Assembly (NCBI RefSeq): GCF_001305515.1
Contig: NZ_LJYW01000001.1
Coordinates: forward strand, 4,944,049-5,008,048
Reading direction: 5' to 3'
From: Prosthecodimorpha hirschii
GTDB lineage: Bacteria; Pseudomonadota; Alphaproteobacteria; Rhizobiales; Ancalomicrobiaceae
Length of the DNA: 64,000 bases
Shown here piece by piece: positions 52,160 through 60,788 of the stretch. Every line of letters starts with the position of its first letter. The stretch's first letter is position 1. Position numbers and translations under genes: made by a program. The notes beneath the pieces are model-generated. The model did no database searches, was not told the origin of the DNA, and saw only the letters and a list, made by a program, of their open reading frames with translations.

Positions 52160-52894
52160 GTGAACCTGTCGACGCCCGAACTGGTCCTGCCGCCGGTCTA
52201 TCGGCTGATCACCCTGCGCGAACATCGCGATGCCTTCGCGCATGCCATGGCGGTCGGTGCGGAGGCCGGTGCGGGAACGCTGGTCTGGGTGCGCCGGTTC
52301 GATCTGGTCGAGGTCGCCGTGGTGTTCGAGCCCGAGGAGCCGCTCGTCTCCGCCCGGCGCATCCTCTATGCCGGCATGAACGCGCTCGCCGACGCGCTCG
52401 CCGCCCATGCGCCGCCGGAAAAGCCGGTCAACTTCCGCTGGCCGGATACGCTGCTGTTCGACGGCGCGATCGTCGGCGGCGGCCGGATCGGCTGGCCGGA
52501 GGGCGCTCCGGAGGGCGAGCCGCCGCCGTTCCTGGTCTTCGGCGCCATGCTGCGCACCTTCGTCGGCGCCAAGACCGAATCCGGCGACTGGTCCTTCGGC
52601 ACCAGCCTGGAGGCCGAGGGCGTCGACGTGATCGACATGGCCGAGCTGGTCGAAAGCTTCGCCCGCCACCTGATGGTCCATGTCCACGAATGGATGGACC
52701 GCGGCTTCCGCAAGGTCGGCGAGACCTGGCTCGCCCGCCTGCCGCGGGAGGGTGCCGGACGGCGCGGCATCGACGGCAACGGCGACTTCCTGCTGACGCC
52801 GGCCGGCGGCGGCGCGCCGGTGCGTCATGCCCTGCTGCCCGGTCTGGCGGCGCCCGCCTGGCTCGACCCGGAGACCGGGCTGCCATGGCTCTGA
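52160..52894 (+). CDS. Biotin/lipoate ligase-like protein (DUF4444-type)
   Basis: 244 residues from the GTG at 52160, six bases after GGAGG. LVWVRRFDLVEVAVVFEPEE then FRWPDTLLFDGAIVGGGRIG resembles the biotin/lipoate A/B ligase fold (KWPNDL-type motif replaced by FRWPDTLLF). HVHEWMDRGFRKVGETWL and the Gly-rich GIDGNGDFLL follow. The family often accompanies FDH accessory genes. Whether it still has ligase activity is unclear. It starts an operon of accessory genes that leads into the dehydrogenase. Confidence 0.78.
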   Translation: MNLSTPELVLPPVYRLITLREHRDAFAHAMAVGAEAGAGTLVWVRRFDLVEVAVVFEPEEPLVSARRILYAGMNALADALAAHAPPEKPVNFRWPDTLLFDGAIVGGGRIGWPEGAPEGEPPPFLVFGAMLRTFVGAKTESGDWSFGTSLEAEGVDVIDMAELVESFARHLMVHVHEWMDRGFRKVGETWLARLPREGAGRRGIDGNGDFLLTPAGGGAPVRHALLPGLAAPAWLDPETGLPWL

Positions 52895-53442
52895 AGCTCC
52901 TGCGCACCATCCGGCTCGATCCGTCCGATACCTTCGTCTTCGACCGCGCCGCCGAGCCCGGCGAATGGGCCGTGCCGGGCGGCTTCCGCTTCTTCGATGT
53001 CGATCCGGAGCAACTCACAGGCAAGGCCCGACAGGTGTTCCGCGCCGGCTTCCTCGGTCTGTCGAGCTTCGGTGCCTCGACCCTCGCGGTCGTCGTCGAG
53101 GCGACCGGGGCCGAGCGCGAGGCGGCGGTCGGCGCACTGGCCGCGCATCTGGTCGCGGCGCATGGTGCGCCGTCCCTGGCCGTCGCGACGACCGCGGCGG
53201 AGGACGAGATCGCCTTTGCGGCCTCGCTCGCCGACCAGCCGGACGGCACGATCGTGGCGCTGCACCGGACGGTCGAGGACGGCGCGCTGCGCGAACGCTT
53301 CCGCACGCTGAGGCCGGGCACCCGGCCGGATCGGGATTTCTCGAAGGGCGGCTTCCGCGCCTTCGAATTCCTGGAGGTGGTCGGCGAGGAAGGACCGGAC
53401 GAGACCCTCGACATCACCGCATGGGGGCGCGAACAGCCGTGA
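52885..53442 (+). CDS. FDH-region accessory protein (DUF6505-like)
   Basis: 185 residues, overlapping the previous gene by ten bases. MALKLLRTIRLDPSDTFVFD, then EWAVPGGFRFFD and RQVFRAGFLGLSSFGASTLA; it ends DFSKGGFRAFEFLEV. I recognise the small family that always sits in this gene order next to FDH3-type dehydrogenases, but its biochemical role is unknown. Confidence 0.75.
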   Translation: MALKLLRTIRLDPSDTFVFDRAAEPGEWAVPGGFRFFDVDPEQLTGKARQVFRAGFLGLSSFGASTLAVVVEATGAEREAAVGALAAHLVAAHGAPSLAVATTAAEDEIAFAASLADQPDGTIVALHRTVEDGALRERFRTLRPGTRPDRDFSKGGFRAFEFLEVVGEEGPDETLDITAWGREQP

Positions 53443-54449
53443 CCGATTTCTGGGTTTCCTCCGGCCATCACCTGCTCGACCGCGCCGAGGGCGGCGGACT
53501 GGTGGCGACCGACGAGTTCCTCAAGGCCTATCTGGCCCGGCCCGAACTGGTGCCGCCGCCGGAGGCCTGCGCGGCCGAGCGCCAGCTCTGGGCGCGCCTG
53601 CGCATCGCGCCGCGCGATCCCGTCGAGCCGGCCGAGATCGCCGCGCTCGCCGACCCGGACGCCCGCGAGAACTGGGCCTTCATGATCGGCTTCCGCGACC
53701 GCCTGATCGCCGGGCCGACGCTGGAGGCCGCCTATCGCCGGCTCGTCCTGTCCCGCAGTGCCGGCGGCATCCCGCCGCTGTTCCTCGACCAGCTGGTTCA
53801 CGTCATCCTGCGCAACGCGCTCGACGGCGAGGCGGATCCCTTCGTGCTGCGCGCGGCCGAGATGTTCTTCCGGCCGCAGCGGCTGACGCTGCACGAGGGC
53901 ATGTTGCTGGTCGCCGACGAGGAACGCGTCGACGGCGCGGTGCGCGATCACGCCTCGCCGCTGGTCGCCATGTTCGGCGAGGCGCGCGCCCGCGAACTCG
54001 ACGTGATGACGGAAGAGAACGCGGCGCACTGGTTCCACCATTCCGACGCCTTCGACCTGGTGCAGGATTTCCGCCCCGGCGGCCCGGCCCGGCGCGGCCT
54101 CGCGCGCGCCATGGAAATCTGGCTGCGGCACATGCTCGCGCTGGAGGTGCGGATCGAGCCGGTCGAGCGGATCGAGGACGAGGCCTGGGCCTGGTTCGTG
54201 GGTCTCGACCAGGAAGCGACGCGGATCGGCAATGCGCTCTGGAACGGCGCCGCCCTGGCGCCGCAGGATGCCGATCGCGTGGTCGCCCTGTTCCGGATGG
54301 ACATTCCGGGCGACGCGCGCATCCTGCCCAAGGTCACCGGCCGCCCGGTCTGGCTGATCCTGGCGGCGGATGGCGCGCGCATGCTGCGCATGAAGCCGCA
54401 AAACCTGATCACCGGCCTGCCGCTTGCGGCCGAGGCCGACCCGAACTGA
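53439..54449 (+). CDS. FDH-region accessory protein (DUF6352-like)
   Basis: 336 residues from the GTG at 53439, overlapping the previous stop by four bases (GTGA). VTDFWVSSGHHLLDRAEGGG is the family's usual N-terminus, and FFRPQRLTLHEGMLLVADEE a conserved centre. Helical, no signal peptide, no metal motif. Role unknown; co-occurs with exported formate dehydrogenases. Confidence 0.77.
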   Translation: MTDFWVSSGHHLLDRAEGGGLVATDEFLKAYLARPELVPPPEACAAERQLWARLRIAPRDPVEPAEIAALADPDARENWAFMIGFRDRLIAGPTLEAAYRRLVLSRSAGGIPPLFLDQLVHVILRNALDGEADPFVLRAAEMFFRPQRLTLHEGMLLVADEERVDGAVRDHASPLVAMFGEARARELDVMTEENAAHWFHHSDAFDLVQDFRPGGPARRGLARAMEIWLRHMLALEVRIEPVERIEDEAWAWFVGLDQEATRIGNALWNGAALAPQDADRVVALFRMDIPGDARILPKVTGRPVWLILAADGARMLRMKPQNLITGLPLAAEADPN

Positions 54450-54465
54450 CCCGGAGTGCAAGGCC

Positions 54466-54972
54466 ATGGCGGACGATAGCGACGGTTTCGGCGAAACCCT
54501 TGAGGTCGGCCTGATCGTCGGCCGGGTGCAGCCCTCGAACCGCTGGGCGGACCCGAGCTGGCGGCCGGTCGCGATCCTGCCGGCCCCGGCGGCGGCGGCG
54601 CCCTGGACCGCGCTCGGGACCGAGGGCCTGACCGAGCGCTTCTATGCCGGCCCGGTCGCGCTCGCCTTCCACCGGTCCGAGACCGCCAACTATCGCGACA
54701 ATCTGGCCACCGGCCGGCCTCTGGTCTGGGTTGCCCTCGGCGCGGCCGGGGCCGAGCCGCCGATCGAAATCCGCGTCGTCACCGCCGATCCGGCGGAAGG
54801 CGAGGCACTGGCCGGGATCGCGTCGGAGAATGTCGACACGGTGCTGATGCCGGCCGAGATCGCGGCCGCCTTGGAGGCCTTCGTGGCGACCCATCATGTC
54901 GAGCGGGCTTTCTACAAGCGCCGCCGCGACGAGGCGCCGGCCGCGCCGGCCTGCGGGATCGACGGCGAATGA
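54466..54972 (+). CDS. DUF3305 protein of the FDH cluster
   Basis: 168 residues from the ATG at 54466. LEVGLIVGRVQPSNRWADPS WRP-like N-terminus, then FHRSETANYRDNL in the middle, typical of DUF3305. It ends four bases inside the next gene. Usually paired with DUF3306, as here. Suggested to assist formate dehydrogenase assembly, without direct evidence known to me. Confidence 0.85.
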   Translation: MADDSDGFGETLEVGLIVGRVQPSNRWADPSWRPVAILPAPAAAAPWTALGTEGLTERFYAGPVALAFHRSETANYRDNLATGRPLVWVALGAAGAEPPIEIRVVTADPAEGEALAGIASENVDTVLMPAEIAAALEAFVATHHVERAFYKRRRDEAPAAPACGIDGE

Positions 54973-55844
54973 GTGCGCCCGACGAGGCGTCCTTCCTGGA
55001 GCGCTGGTCGCGCCGCAAGCGCGCCGTGGCGCGCGGCGCGCCGCCGGTGGACGAGCCGGCCGAGGCCGGCGAGGCCCTGCATCCGGCTCCGGCCGGCGGG
55101 GCGACGGCGTCCATGCCGGTCGCGGATCATCCAACCGGCGTTGTCGATGCCGCCGGACCGGCGGCGGCCGGCGATCCGGTGCCGGACCTGTCCGATCTGC
55201 CGTCGCTCGATGCGATCACGGCCGACACCGACATGAGCCTGTTCCTGCGCCGTCACGTTCCCGACGACCTGCGCAATGCCGCGTTGCGGCGTGCCTGGTC
55301 GGCCGACCCGGTCATCAGCACCTTCGTTGAGATGGCTGACTATGCCTGGGACTTCAACACGCCGGAGGGCAACCCGGTCTACGGCCCACTCTCGGCGGCG
55401 GTCGATGCCGGCAAGATGGCCGCCGACATCCTGGGCATCGGACTGCCGGAGAAAACCGGACCGGCACCTTTGCCGCAAGCGGAAGGATCGCCGGCGACCG
55501 GCGCGATGCCGTCGCCTGCGGCGCAGCGGGAGACGGCCTCTGATATCCATTCCGTCCCGGACGGCCTTGCTGGCGAGGGCGTCGATGCGTCGGGGATTCG
55601 GCCGGAAACGGCGGCGTCGGCCGCGCCTGGCGGGCGGACCGCGGCTCTGGACGCGGGAACGGCACGCGGGCCGGAGCCCTGCGACGCGCGGTCGCAGGAC
55701 GAGGGGGGCGAAAGGGACCCGCGCATCGGGTCTCCGATCGATTTCGGACGCGGGGCGACCTTCGGAGCCCCCGCTCACGGTGCCCCCGTACCGCTGGCCG
55801 CGCGCCGTCGCCATGGCGGAGCCTTGCCGGCGGGGGATTCATAG
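54969..55844 (+). CDS. DUF3306 protein of the FDH cluster
   Basis: 291 residues. FLERWSRRKRAVARG opens the family; the core is ITADTDMSLFLRRHVPDDLR followed by ALRRAWSADPVISTFVEMAD and AWDFNTPEG. The C-terminal 130 residues are low-complexity (Ala, Gly, Pro) and longer than I expect for the family. Coupled to the DUF3305 gene by four bases. Confidence 0.85.
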   Translation: MSAPDEASFLERWSRRKRAVARGAPPVDEPAEAGEALHPAPAGGATASMPVADHPTGVVDAAGPAAAGDPVPDLSDLPSLDAITADTDMSLFLRRHVPDDLRNAALRRAWSADPVISTFVEMADYAWDFNTPEGNPVYGPLSAAVDAGKMAADILGIGLPEKTGPAPLPQAEGSPATGAMPSPAAQRETASDIHSVPDGLAGEGVDASGIRPETAASAAPGGRTAALDAGTARGPEPCDARSQDEGGERDPRIGSPIDFGRGATFGAPAHGAPVPLAARRRHGGALPAGDS

Positions 55845-55921
55845 GGCGGGGCTATTGCCTCATCGGCACCTTCCGGCATAGTCTCCGCGAACTAGAATAA
55901 CTACAATCGGATAGGGATGGA

Positions 55922-56743
55922 ATGTCGATGCGCGATGACGGGCTCCGTCAGGCGATCGTGGCGATAGGGGGTGTCGGCGCTCTGGCGCGCGCCCTTGGCA
56001 TTTCGCAGCCGTCGGTCTCGAACTGGGCGCGCGTGCCGGCCGAGCGGGTTCTGACCGTGGAACTGCTCACGGGTGTCCCGCGCAGCGAACTGAGGCCCGA
56101 CCTCTATCCGTCCGGGATCGTCTCTGCCGTTCCGCCCACCGCCACATCAGGGAACCCAGTGGTCGCTCTCCACGCCGATCCGATCGACCGTGCCCGTGCG
56201 GAAGAGTATCTGCTGCTCGCGACGCTCCTGCGCGCGCCGCCGGCGGAACCGTTCCTGGAACGGTTGGGGATGCTGCAGGGCGATGATTCCGCGCTGGGTC
56301 GCGCCCATGCGGCCCTGGCGCAGGCGGCCCGCCGGGCCGATCCGGACGATCTGGAAACCGAGTTCTTCGATCTCTTCGTCGGGGTCGGGCGCGGCGAGCT
56401 GCTGCCCTATGCCTCCTATTATCTGACCGGCTTTCTCAACGAACGCCCGCTCGCCAAGGTGCGCGAGGATATGGGGCGTCTCGGCATCGCGCGCGCGGAG
56501 GGGAGCTTCGATCCGGAGGACCATGTCGCCACCCTGATGGAGGTTGTCGCGGGTCTCCTGGCGGGCACCTTCGAGGGCGGGCCGGAGGAGGCCGACCGGT
56601 TCCGGGAGCGGCATCTGGCGCCCTGGGCGTCGCGCTTCTTTGCCGATCTGGCCAAGGCCAAGTCGGCAACCTTCTACCGGGCGGTCGGCGATCTCGGCCG
56701 CCTCTATCTGGACATCGAGGACGAGGCGAGCCGGCTCTCCTGA
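55922..56743 (+). CDS. TorD-like chaperone fused to an HTH domain
   Basis: 273 residues. Residues 1-60 form a YdaS/Cro-type helix-turn-helix (LRQAIVAIGGVGALARALGI then SQPSVSNWARVPAERVLTVE). Residues about 80-273 are a TorD/DmsD-type chaperone (RAEEYLLLATLLRAPP, EFFDLFVGVGRGELLPYASY, LNERPLAKVREDMGRLG, EDHVATLMEVVAGLL). Such chaperones hold Tat-exported molybdoenzymes until the cofactor is in. Here it precedes the Tat small protein and the alpha subunit by one gene. The HTH could link chaperone occupancy to operon expression. Confidence 0.88.
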   Translation: MSMRDDGLRQAIVAIGGVGALARALGISQPSVSNWARVPAERVLTVELLTGVPRSELRPDLYPSGIVSAVPPTATSGNPVVALHADPIDRARAEEYLLLATLLRAPPAEPFLERLGMLQGDDSALGRAHAALAQAARRADPDDLETEFFDLFVGVGRGELLPYASYYLTGFLNERPLAKVREDMGRLGIARAEGSFDPEDHVATLMEVVAGLLAGTFEGGPEEADRFRERHLAPWASRFFADLAKAKSATFYRAVGDLGRLYLDIEDEASRLS

Positions 56744-56804
56744 GCCGGGTAGCCAGCGGACAGCAGTCACGGGCCGGACGGCCCGAAGGAGCGGGAGAAC
56801 ACCG

Positions 56805-57008
56805 ATGGCTGACGAAAACCGGGCATTGGATCGGCGCGGCTTCCTGACGGCGCTCGGCGTCGGTGCTGGTGCTGCCGCTGCGGGCGTCGCCGGAGCCGCC
56901 GTCTCGGCCGGACCTGCCGCCGCCGCCGAAACCGCGGACGAGAAGACCAAGTCGCGCTATCGCGAGACCGATCACGTCAAGGCCTATTACCGGGTCAACC
57001 GGTACTGA
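56805..57008 (+). CDS. Small twin-arginine protein of the FDH cluster
   Basis: 67 residues from the ATG at 56805 (AGCGGGAGAA upstream). LDRRGFLTALGVGAGAAAAG is a Tat signal; the mature part is only about 25 residues, SRYRETDHVKAYYRVNRY. The same small protein accompanies many FDH3 loci. Perhaps it joins the complex or helps export; function not established. Confidence 0.85.
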   Translation: MADENRALDRRGFLTALGVGAGAAAAGVAGAAVSAGPAAAAETADEKTKSRYRETDHVKAYYRVNRY

Positions 57009-57024
57009 AGGGGAGGGGCGACCG

Positions 57025-60015
57025 ATGCTGACCAGACGCAACGCGACCGAAAAGCGCGCCGCGCGCCTCGGCGAAACGCTCGTCGAAGCCGCCGCACCCG
57101 TGGCTGCGATGGACCGCCGAAGCTTCCTGAAGCGCTCCGGACTGACCGCCGGCGGCCTTGCGGCGCTCGGCTCGATCGGTGTTTCCGGCGTGCGCAAGGC
57201 GGAGGCCGGCTTCACGGCGCCGAACGTTCCCGTCGAACTCAAGAAGAACATCTGCACCCATTGTTCGGTCGGCTGCTCGGTGGTCGCCGAGGTTCAGAAC
57301 GGCGTCTGGGTCGGTCAGGAGCCGGCCTGGGATAGCCCGATCAACCGCGGCTCGCATTGCGCCAAGGGCGCTTCGGTGCGCGAACTGGTGCATGGCGACC
57401 GGCGCCTCAAATATCCGATGAAGCTGGTCGACGGCCAGTGGACCCGGATCGACTGGAAGACGGCGATCAGCGAGATCGGCGACCGCATGCTCGCCATCCG
57501 CGAGAAATCCGGTCCGGACTCGGTCTTCCTGCTCGGCTCGGCCAAGTTCTCCAATGAAGGCGCCTACCTGTTCCGCAAGTTCGCGGCCTTCTGGGGCACC
57601 AACTCGGTCGACCATCAGGCGCGCATCTGTCACTCCACCACGGTGGCCGGCGTCGCCAACACCTGGGGCTACGGCGCCCAGACGAATTCCTACAACGACA
57701 TCCGCAATTCCAAGACCATGATCATCATGGGCGGCAATCCGGCCGAGGCGCATCCGGTGTCGCTGCAGCACGTTCTCTCCGGCAAGGAGCTGAACCGGGC
57801 CAATGTGATCGTGATCGATCCGCGCATGACCCGCACGGCCGCGCATGCGACCGAATATGTCCGGATCCGCCCCGGGACCGATATTCCGATCATCTGGGGC
57901 ATTCTCTGGCACGTCTTCAAGAACGGCTGGGAAGACAAGGAGTTCATCCGCCAGCGCGTCTACGGCATGGACGATGTCCGCGCCGAGGTGGCGAAGTGGA
58001 CGCCCGAAGAGGTCGAACGGGTCACCGGCGTGCCGGGCGCGCAGCTTGAGAAGGTCGCCAAGCAGTTCGCGACCGAGAAGCCCTCGACGCTGATCTGGTG
58101 CATGGGCGCGACCCAGAAGACGGTCGGCACCGCCAACGTGCGCGCCTACTGCACGCTGCTGCTGGCGACCGGCAATGTCGGCAAGTACGGCACCGGCGCC
58201 AACATCTTCCGCGGTCATTGCAACGTGCAGGGCGCGACCGACCTCGGCCTCGACGTGACCACCCTGCCGCTCTATTACGGCCTGGTCGAAGGCGCCTGGA
58301 AGCACTGGGCGCGCGTCTGGGAGGTCGACTACGACTACCTGGCCTCGCGCTTCGACACCATCACGGCGGCCGACGGCAAGTCGGTCAAGATGATGGAGCA
58401 GCCCGGCATTCCGACCACGCGCTGGTTCGATGCCGTGACCATGCCCAAGGACAAGCTGGCCCAGCGCGACAACATCAAGGGCATGTTCGTCATGGGCCAC
58501 GGCGGCAACACCGTGACCCGCATGCCCGAGATGGTGAAGGGCTTGGAAGCGCTCGACCTCCTGGTCGTCTGCGATCCGCATCCGACCACCTTCGCGGCCA
58601 TCTCCAACCGTCGCAACGGCACCTACCTGCTGCCGGTCTCGACCCAGTTCGAATGCTCCGGCTCGCGCACGGCGTCCAACCGCTCAATCCAGTGGGGCGA
58701 GAAGGTCGTCGAGCCGATCTTCGAGAGCGCCAACGACTACTGGATCATCTACGAGTTCGCCAAGAAGCTCGGTTTCGCCGACAAGATGTTCAAGAACATC
58801 GCGATGACGAAGGGCAAGTATGGCGACGAGCCGGAAGCCGAGTCCATCCTGCGCGAGATCAACCGCGGCGGCTGGTCGACCGGCTATTGCGGCCAGTCCC
58901 CGGAACGCCTGAAGGCCCATATGGCCAACCAGGGCGATTTCGATCTGGTCTCGCTGCGCGCCAAGGCCGGGCCGAATGCGGGCGACTATTACGGCCTGCC
59001 CTGGCCGTGCTGGGGGCCGCCGGAGATGAAGCATCCCGGCACCCACACGCTCTACAACACCAACCTGCATGTGAAGGACGGCGGTGGAACCTTCCGCGCC
59101 CGCTTCGGCATCGAGCGCGTGGTCAAGGTCAAGGAGAAGGACGCCGAGGGCAAGGAGATCGAGAAGGAGGTCAAGCAGAACCTCCTCGCCGAAGGCTCTG
59201 CCTCGGTCGGCTCCGAACTGACCGACGGCTATCCCGAATTCACCATGGCGTTCCTGAAGAAGAACGGCTGGGACAAGGAACTGACCGATCAGGAATTGGC
59301 GGTCATCCAGCGCGTCGGCGGCAACAACGCCGATACGGTGTCCTGGGCGACCGACCTTTCGGGCGGCATCCAGCGTGTCGCGATCGCCCATGGCTGCGTG
59401 CCCTACGGCAACGCCAAGGCGCGCGCCAATGCCTGGAACCTGCCCGATCCGGTGCCGGTGCATCGCGAGCCGATCTATACCCCGCGCACCGATCTGGTCG
59501 CCAAATATCCGACCCGTCCGGACTTCGCCTCGTTCCGCATGATGAATGTCGGCGCGTCGGTGCAGAAGAAGGCGGTCGACGAGCGGATCTCCCTGCGCTT
59601 CCCGATCATCCTGACCTCCGGCCGTCTGGTCGAATATGAGGGTGGCGGCGAGGAGACCCGGTCGAACAAGTGGCTGGCCGAGCTGCAGCAGGACATGTTC
59701 GTCGAGATCAATCCGTCCGACGCCAACGAACGCGGCATCAAGGACGGCCAGTGGGTCTGGGTCGACGGTCCGGAAAGCCAGTCCAAGGCCCGCGTCAAGG
59801 CGCTGGTCACCGAGCGCGTCTCGAAGGGCGTCGCCTTCATGCCGTTCCACTTCGCCGGCTGGTTCATGGGCGAGGATCAGCGCAAGAACTATCCGCAGGG
59901 CACCGACCCGATCGTGCTCGGCGAAAGCGTCAACGCCCTGACCACCTACGGCTACGACCCGGTCACTGCGATGCAGGAGACCAAGGTCACGCTCTGCCAG
60001 ATCCGCGCGGCGTGA
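57025..60015 (+). CDS. Exported formate dehydrogenase alpha subunit (Mo/W)
   Basis: 996 residues from the ATG at 57025. Tat signal at 29-50 (MDRRSFLKRSGLTAGGLAAL). 4Fe-4S motif NICTHCSVGCSVVAEV ... HCAKGAS. The metal ligand is Cys202 in ARICHSTTVAG (cysteine rather than selenocysteine). Mo-bisPGD-family motifs: IIMGGNPAEAHPVSL, VIDPRMTRTAAHATEYV, TGNVGKYGTGANIFRGHCN. The C-terminal dinucleotide-binding domain has LTSGRLVEYEGGGEETRSN. It oxidises formate in the periplasm and passes electrons to the beta subunit; FDH3-like. Confidence 0.96.
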   Translation: MLTRRNATEKRAARLGETLVEAAAPVAAMDRRSFLKRSGLTAGGLAALGSIGVSGVRKAEAGFTAPNVPVELKKNICTHCSVGCSVVAEVQNGVWVGQEPAWDSPINRGSHCAKGASVRELVHGDRRLKYPMKLVDGQWTRIDWKTAISEIGDRMLAIREKSGPDSVFLLGSAKFSNEGAYLFRKFAAFWGTNSVDHQARICHSTTVAGVANTWGYGAQTNSYNDIRNSKTMIIMGGNPAEAHPVSLQHVLSGKELNRANVIVIDPRMTRTAAHATEYVRIRPGTDIPIIWGILWHVFKNGWEDKEFIRQRVYGMDDVRAEVAKWTPEEVERVTGVPGAQLEKVAKQFATEKPSTLIWCMGATQKTVGTANVRAYCTLLLATGNVGKYGTGANIFRGHCNVQGATDLGLDVTTLPLYYGLVEGAWKHWARVWEVDYDYLASRFDTITAADGKSVKMMEQPGIPTTRWFDAVTMPKDKLAQRDNIKGMFVMGHGGNTVTRMPEMVKGLEALDLLVVCDPHPTTFAAISNRRNGTYLLPVSTQFECSGSRTASNRSIQWGEKVVEPIFESANDYWIIYEFAKKLGFADKMFKNIAMTKGKYGDEPEAESILREINRGGWSTGYCGQSPERLKAHMANQGDFDLVSLRAKAGPNAGDYYGLPWPCWGPPEMKHPGTHTLYNTNLHVKDGGGTFRARFGIERVVKVKEKDAEGKEIEKEVKQNLLAEGSASVGSELTDGYPEFTMAFLKKNGWDKELTDQELAVIQRVGGNNADTVSWATDLSGGIQRVAIAHGCVPYGNAKARANAWNLPDPVPVHREPIYTPRTDLVAKYPTRPDFASFRMMNVGASVQKKAVDERISLRFPIILTSGRLVEYEGGGEETRSNKWLAELQQDMFVEINPSDANERGIKDGQWVWVDGPESQSKARVKALVTERVSKGVAFMPFHFAGWFMGEDQRKNYPQGTDPIVLGESVNALTTYGYDPVTAMQETKVTLCQIRAA

Positions 60016-60025
60016 GGGGGAAACC

Positions 60026-60622
60026 ATGGCTCGATTGAAGTTTCTCTGCGACGCCGACCGCTGCATCGAATGCAACGCCTGCGTCACCGCCTGCAAGAAC
60101 GAGAACGAGGTGCCGTGGGGCATCAACCGGCGCCGGGTCGTCACCATCAACGACGGCAAGCCGGGCGAGCGCTCGATCTCGATGGCCTGCATGCATTGCA
60201 CCGATGCGCCCTGCAAGGCGGTCTGTCCGGTCGATTGCTTCTACACCACCGCCGACGGCGTGGTGCTGCACTCGAAGGACACCTGCATCGGCTGCGGCTA
60301 CTGCTTCTACGCCTGCCCGTTCGGCGCGCCGCAATATCCGAAGGTCGGCAACTTCGGTTCGCGCGGCAAGATGGACAAGTGCACCTACTGCGCGGGCGGG
60401 CCGGAGGAGGATCTCTCCAAGGCCGAGTTCGATCGCTACGGTTCGAACCGCCTGGCCGAAGGCAAGCTGCCGCTCTGCGCCGAGATGTGCTCGACCAAGG
60501 CGCTGCTGGCCGGCGACGGCGAGATCATCGCCGAGATCTACAAGGAGCGCGTCATGAAGCGCGGCTACGGCTCGGGGGCCTGGGGCTGGCAGACGGCCTA
60601 CAAGCAGACCATCGCGGTCTGA
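60026..60622 (+). CDS. Exported formate dehydrogenase beta subunit, 4Fe-4S
   Basis: 198 residues, 10 bases after the alpha gene (GAGGGGGAAACC upstream). It carries CIECNACVTACKNENEVPWG, CMHCTDAPCKAVCPVDC, CIGCGYCFYACPFGAP and CTYC ... LCAEMCSTKAL, coordinating four 4Fe-4S clusters. It lacks the C-terminal membrane helix of FdnH/FdoH. No signal of its own; by analogy it is exported with the alpha subunit as a hitchhiker. It links the alpha subunit to cytochrome b. Confidence 0.96.
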   Translation: MARLKFLCDADRCIECNACVTACKNENEVPWGINRRRVVTINDGKPGERSISMACMHCTDAPCKAVCPVDCFYTTADGVVLHSKDTCIGCGYCFYACPFGAPQYPKVGNFGSRGKMDKCTYCAGGPEEDLSKAEFDRYGSNRLAEGKLPLCAEMCSTKALLAGDGEIIAEIYKERVMKRGYGSGAWGWQTAYKQTIAV

Positions 60623-60788
60623 GCGCCACCGATCGCCGCAGGGCGGCCCGATCGGCCACCCTCGGCCGGTCCGGTTCTTGAATTTGCGCAGGTTCCTTAT
60701 CCCCGGACGGGGTCCGTCCGGACCGAGCCTCGGCGAGGCCGCCCCTTCGCGGCGCGGCGCCCGGGCTCCGGACTTCGGGAGACAGTCC

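Noticed and set aside
57628-57630. Selenocysteine at the formate dehydrogenase active site
   Set aside because: The codon is TGT (Cys202); the cytoplasmic enzyme also has TGC (Cys372), so neither needs a SECIS element.
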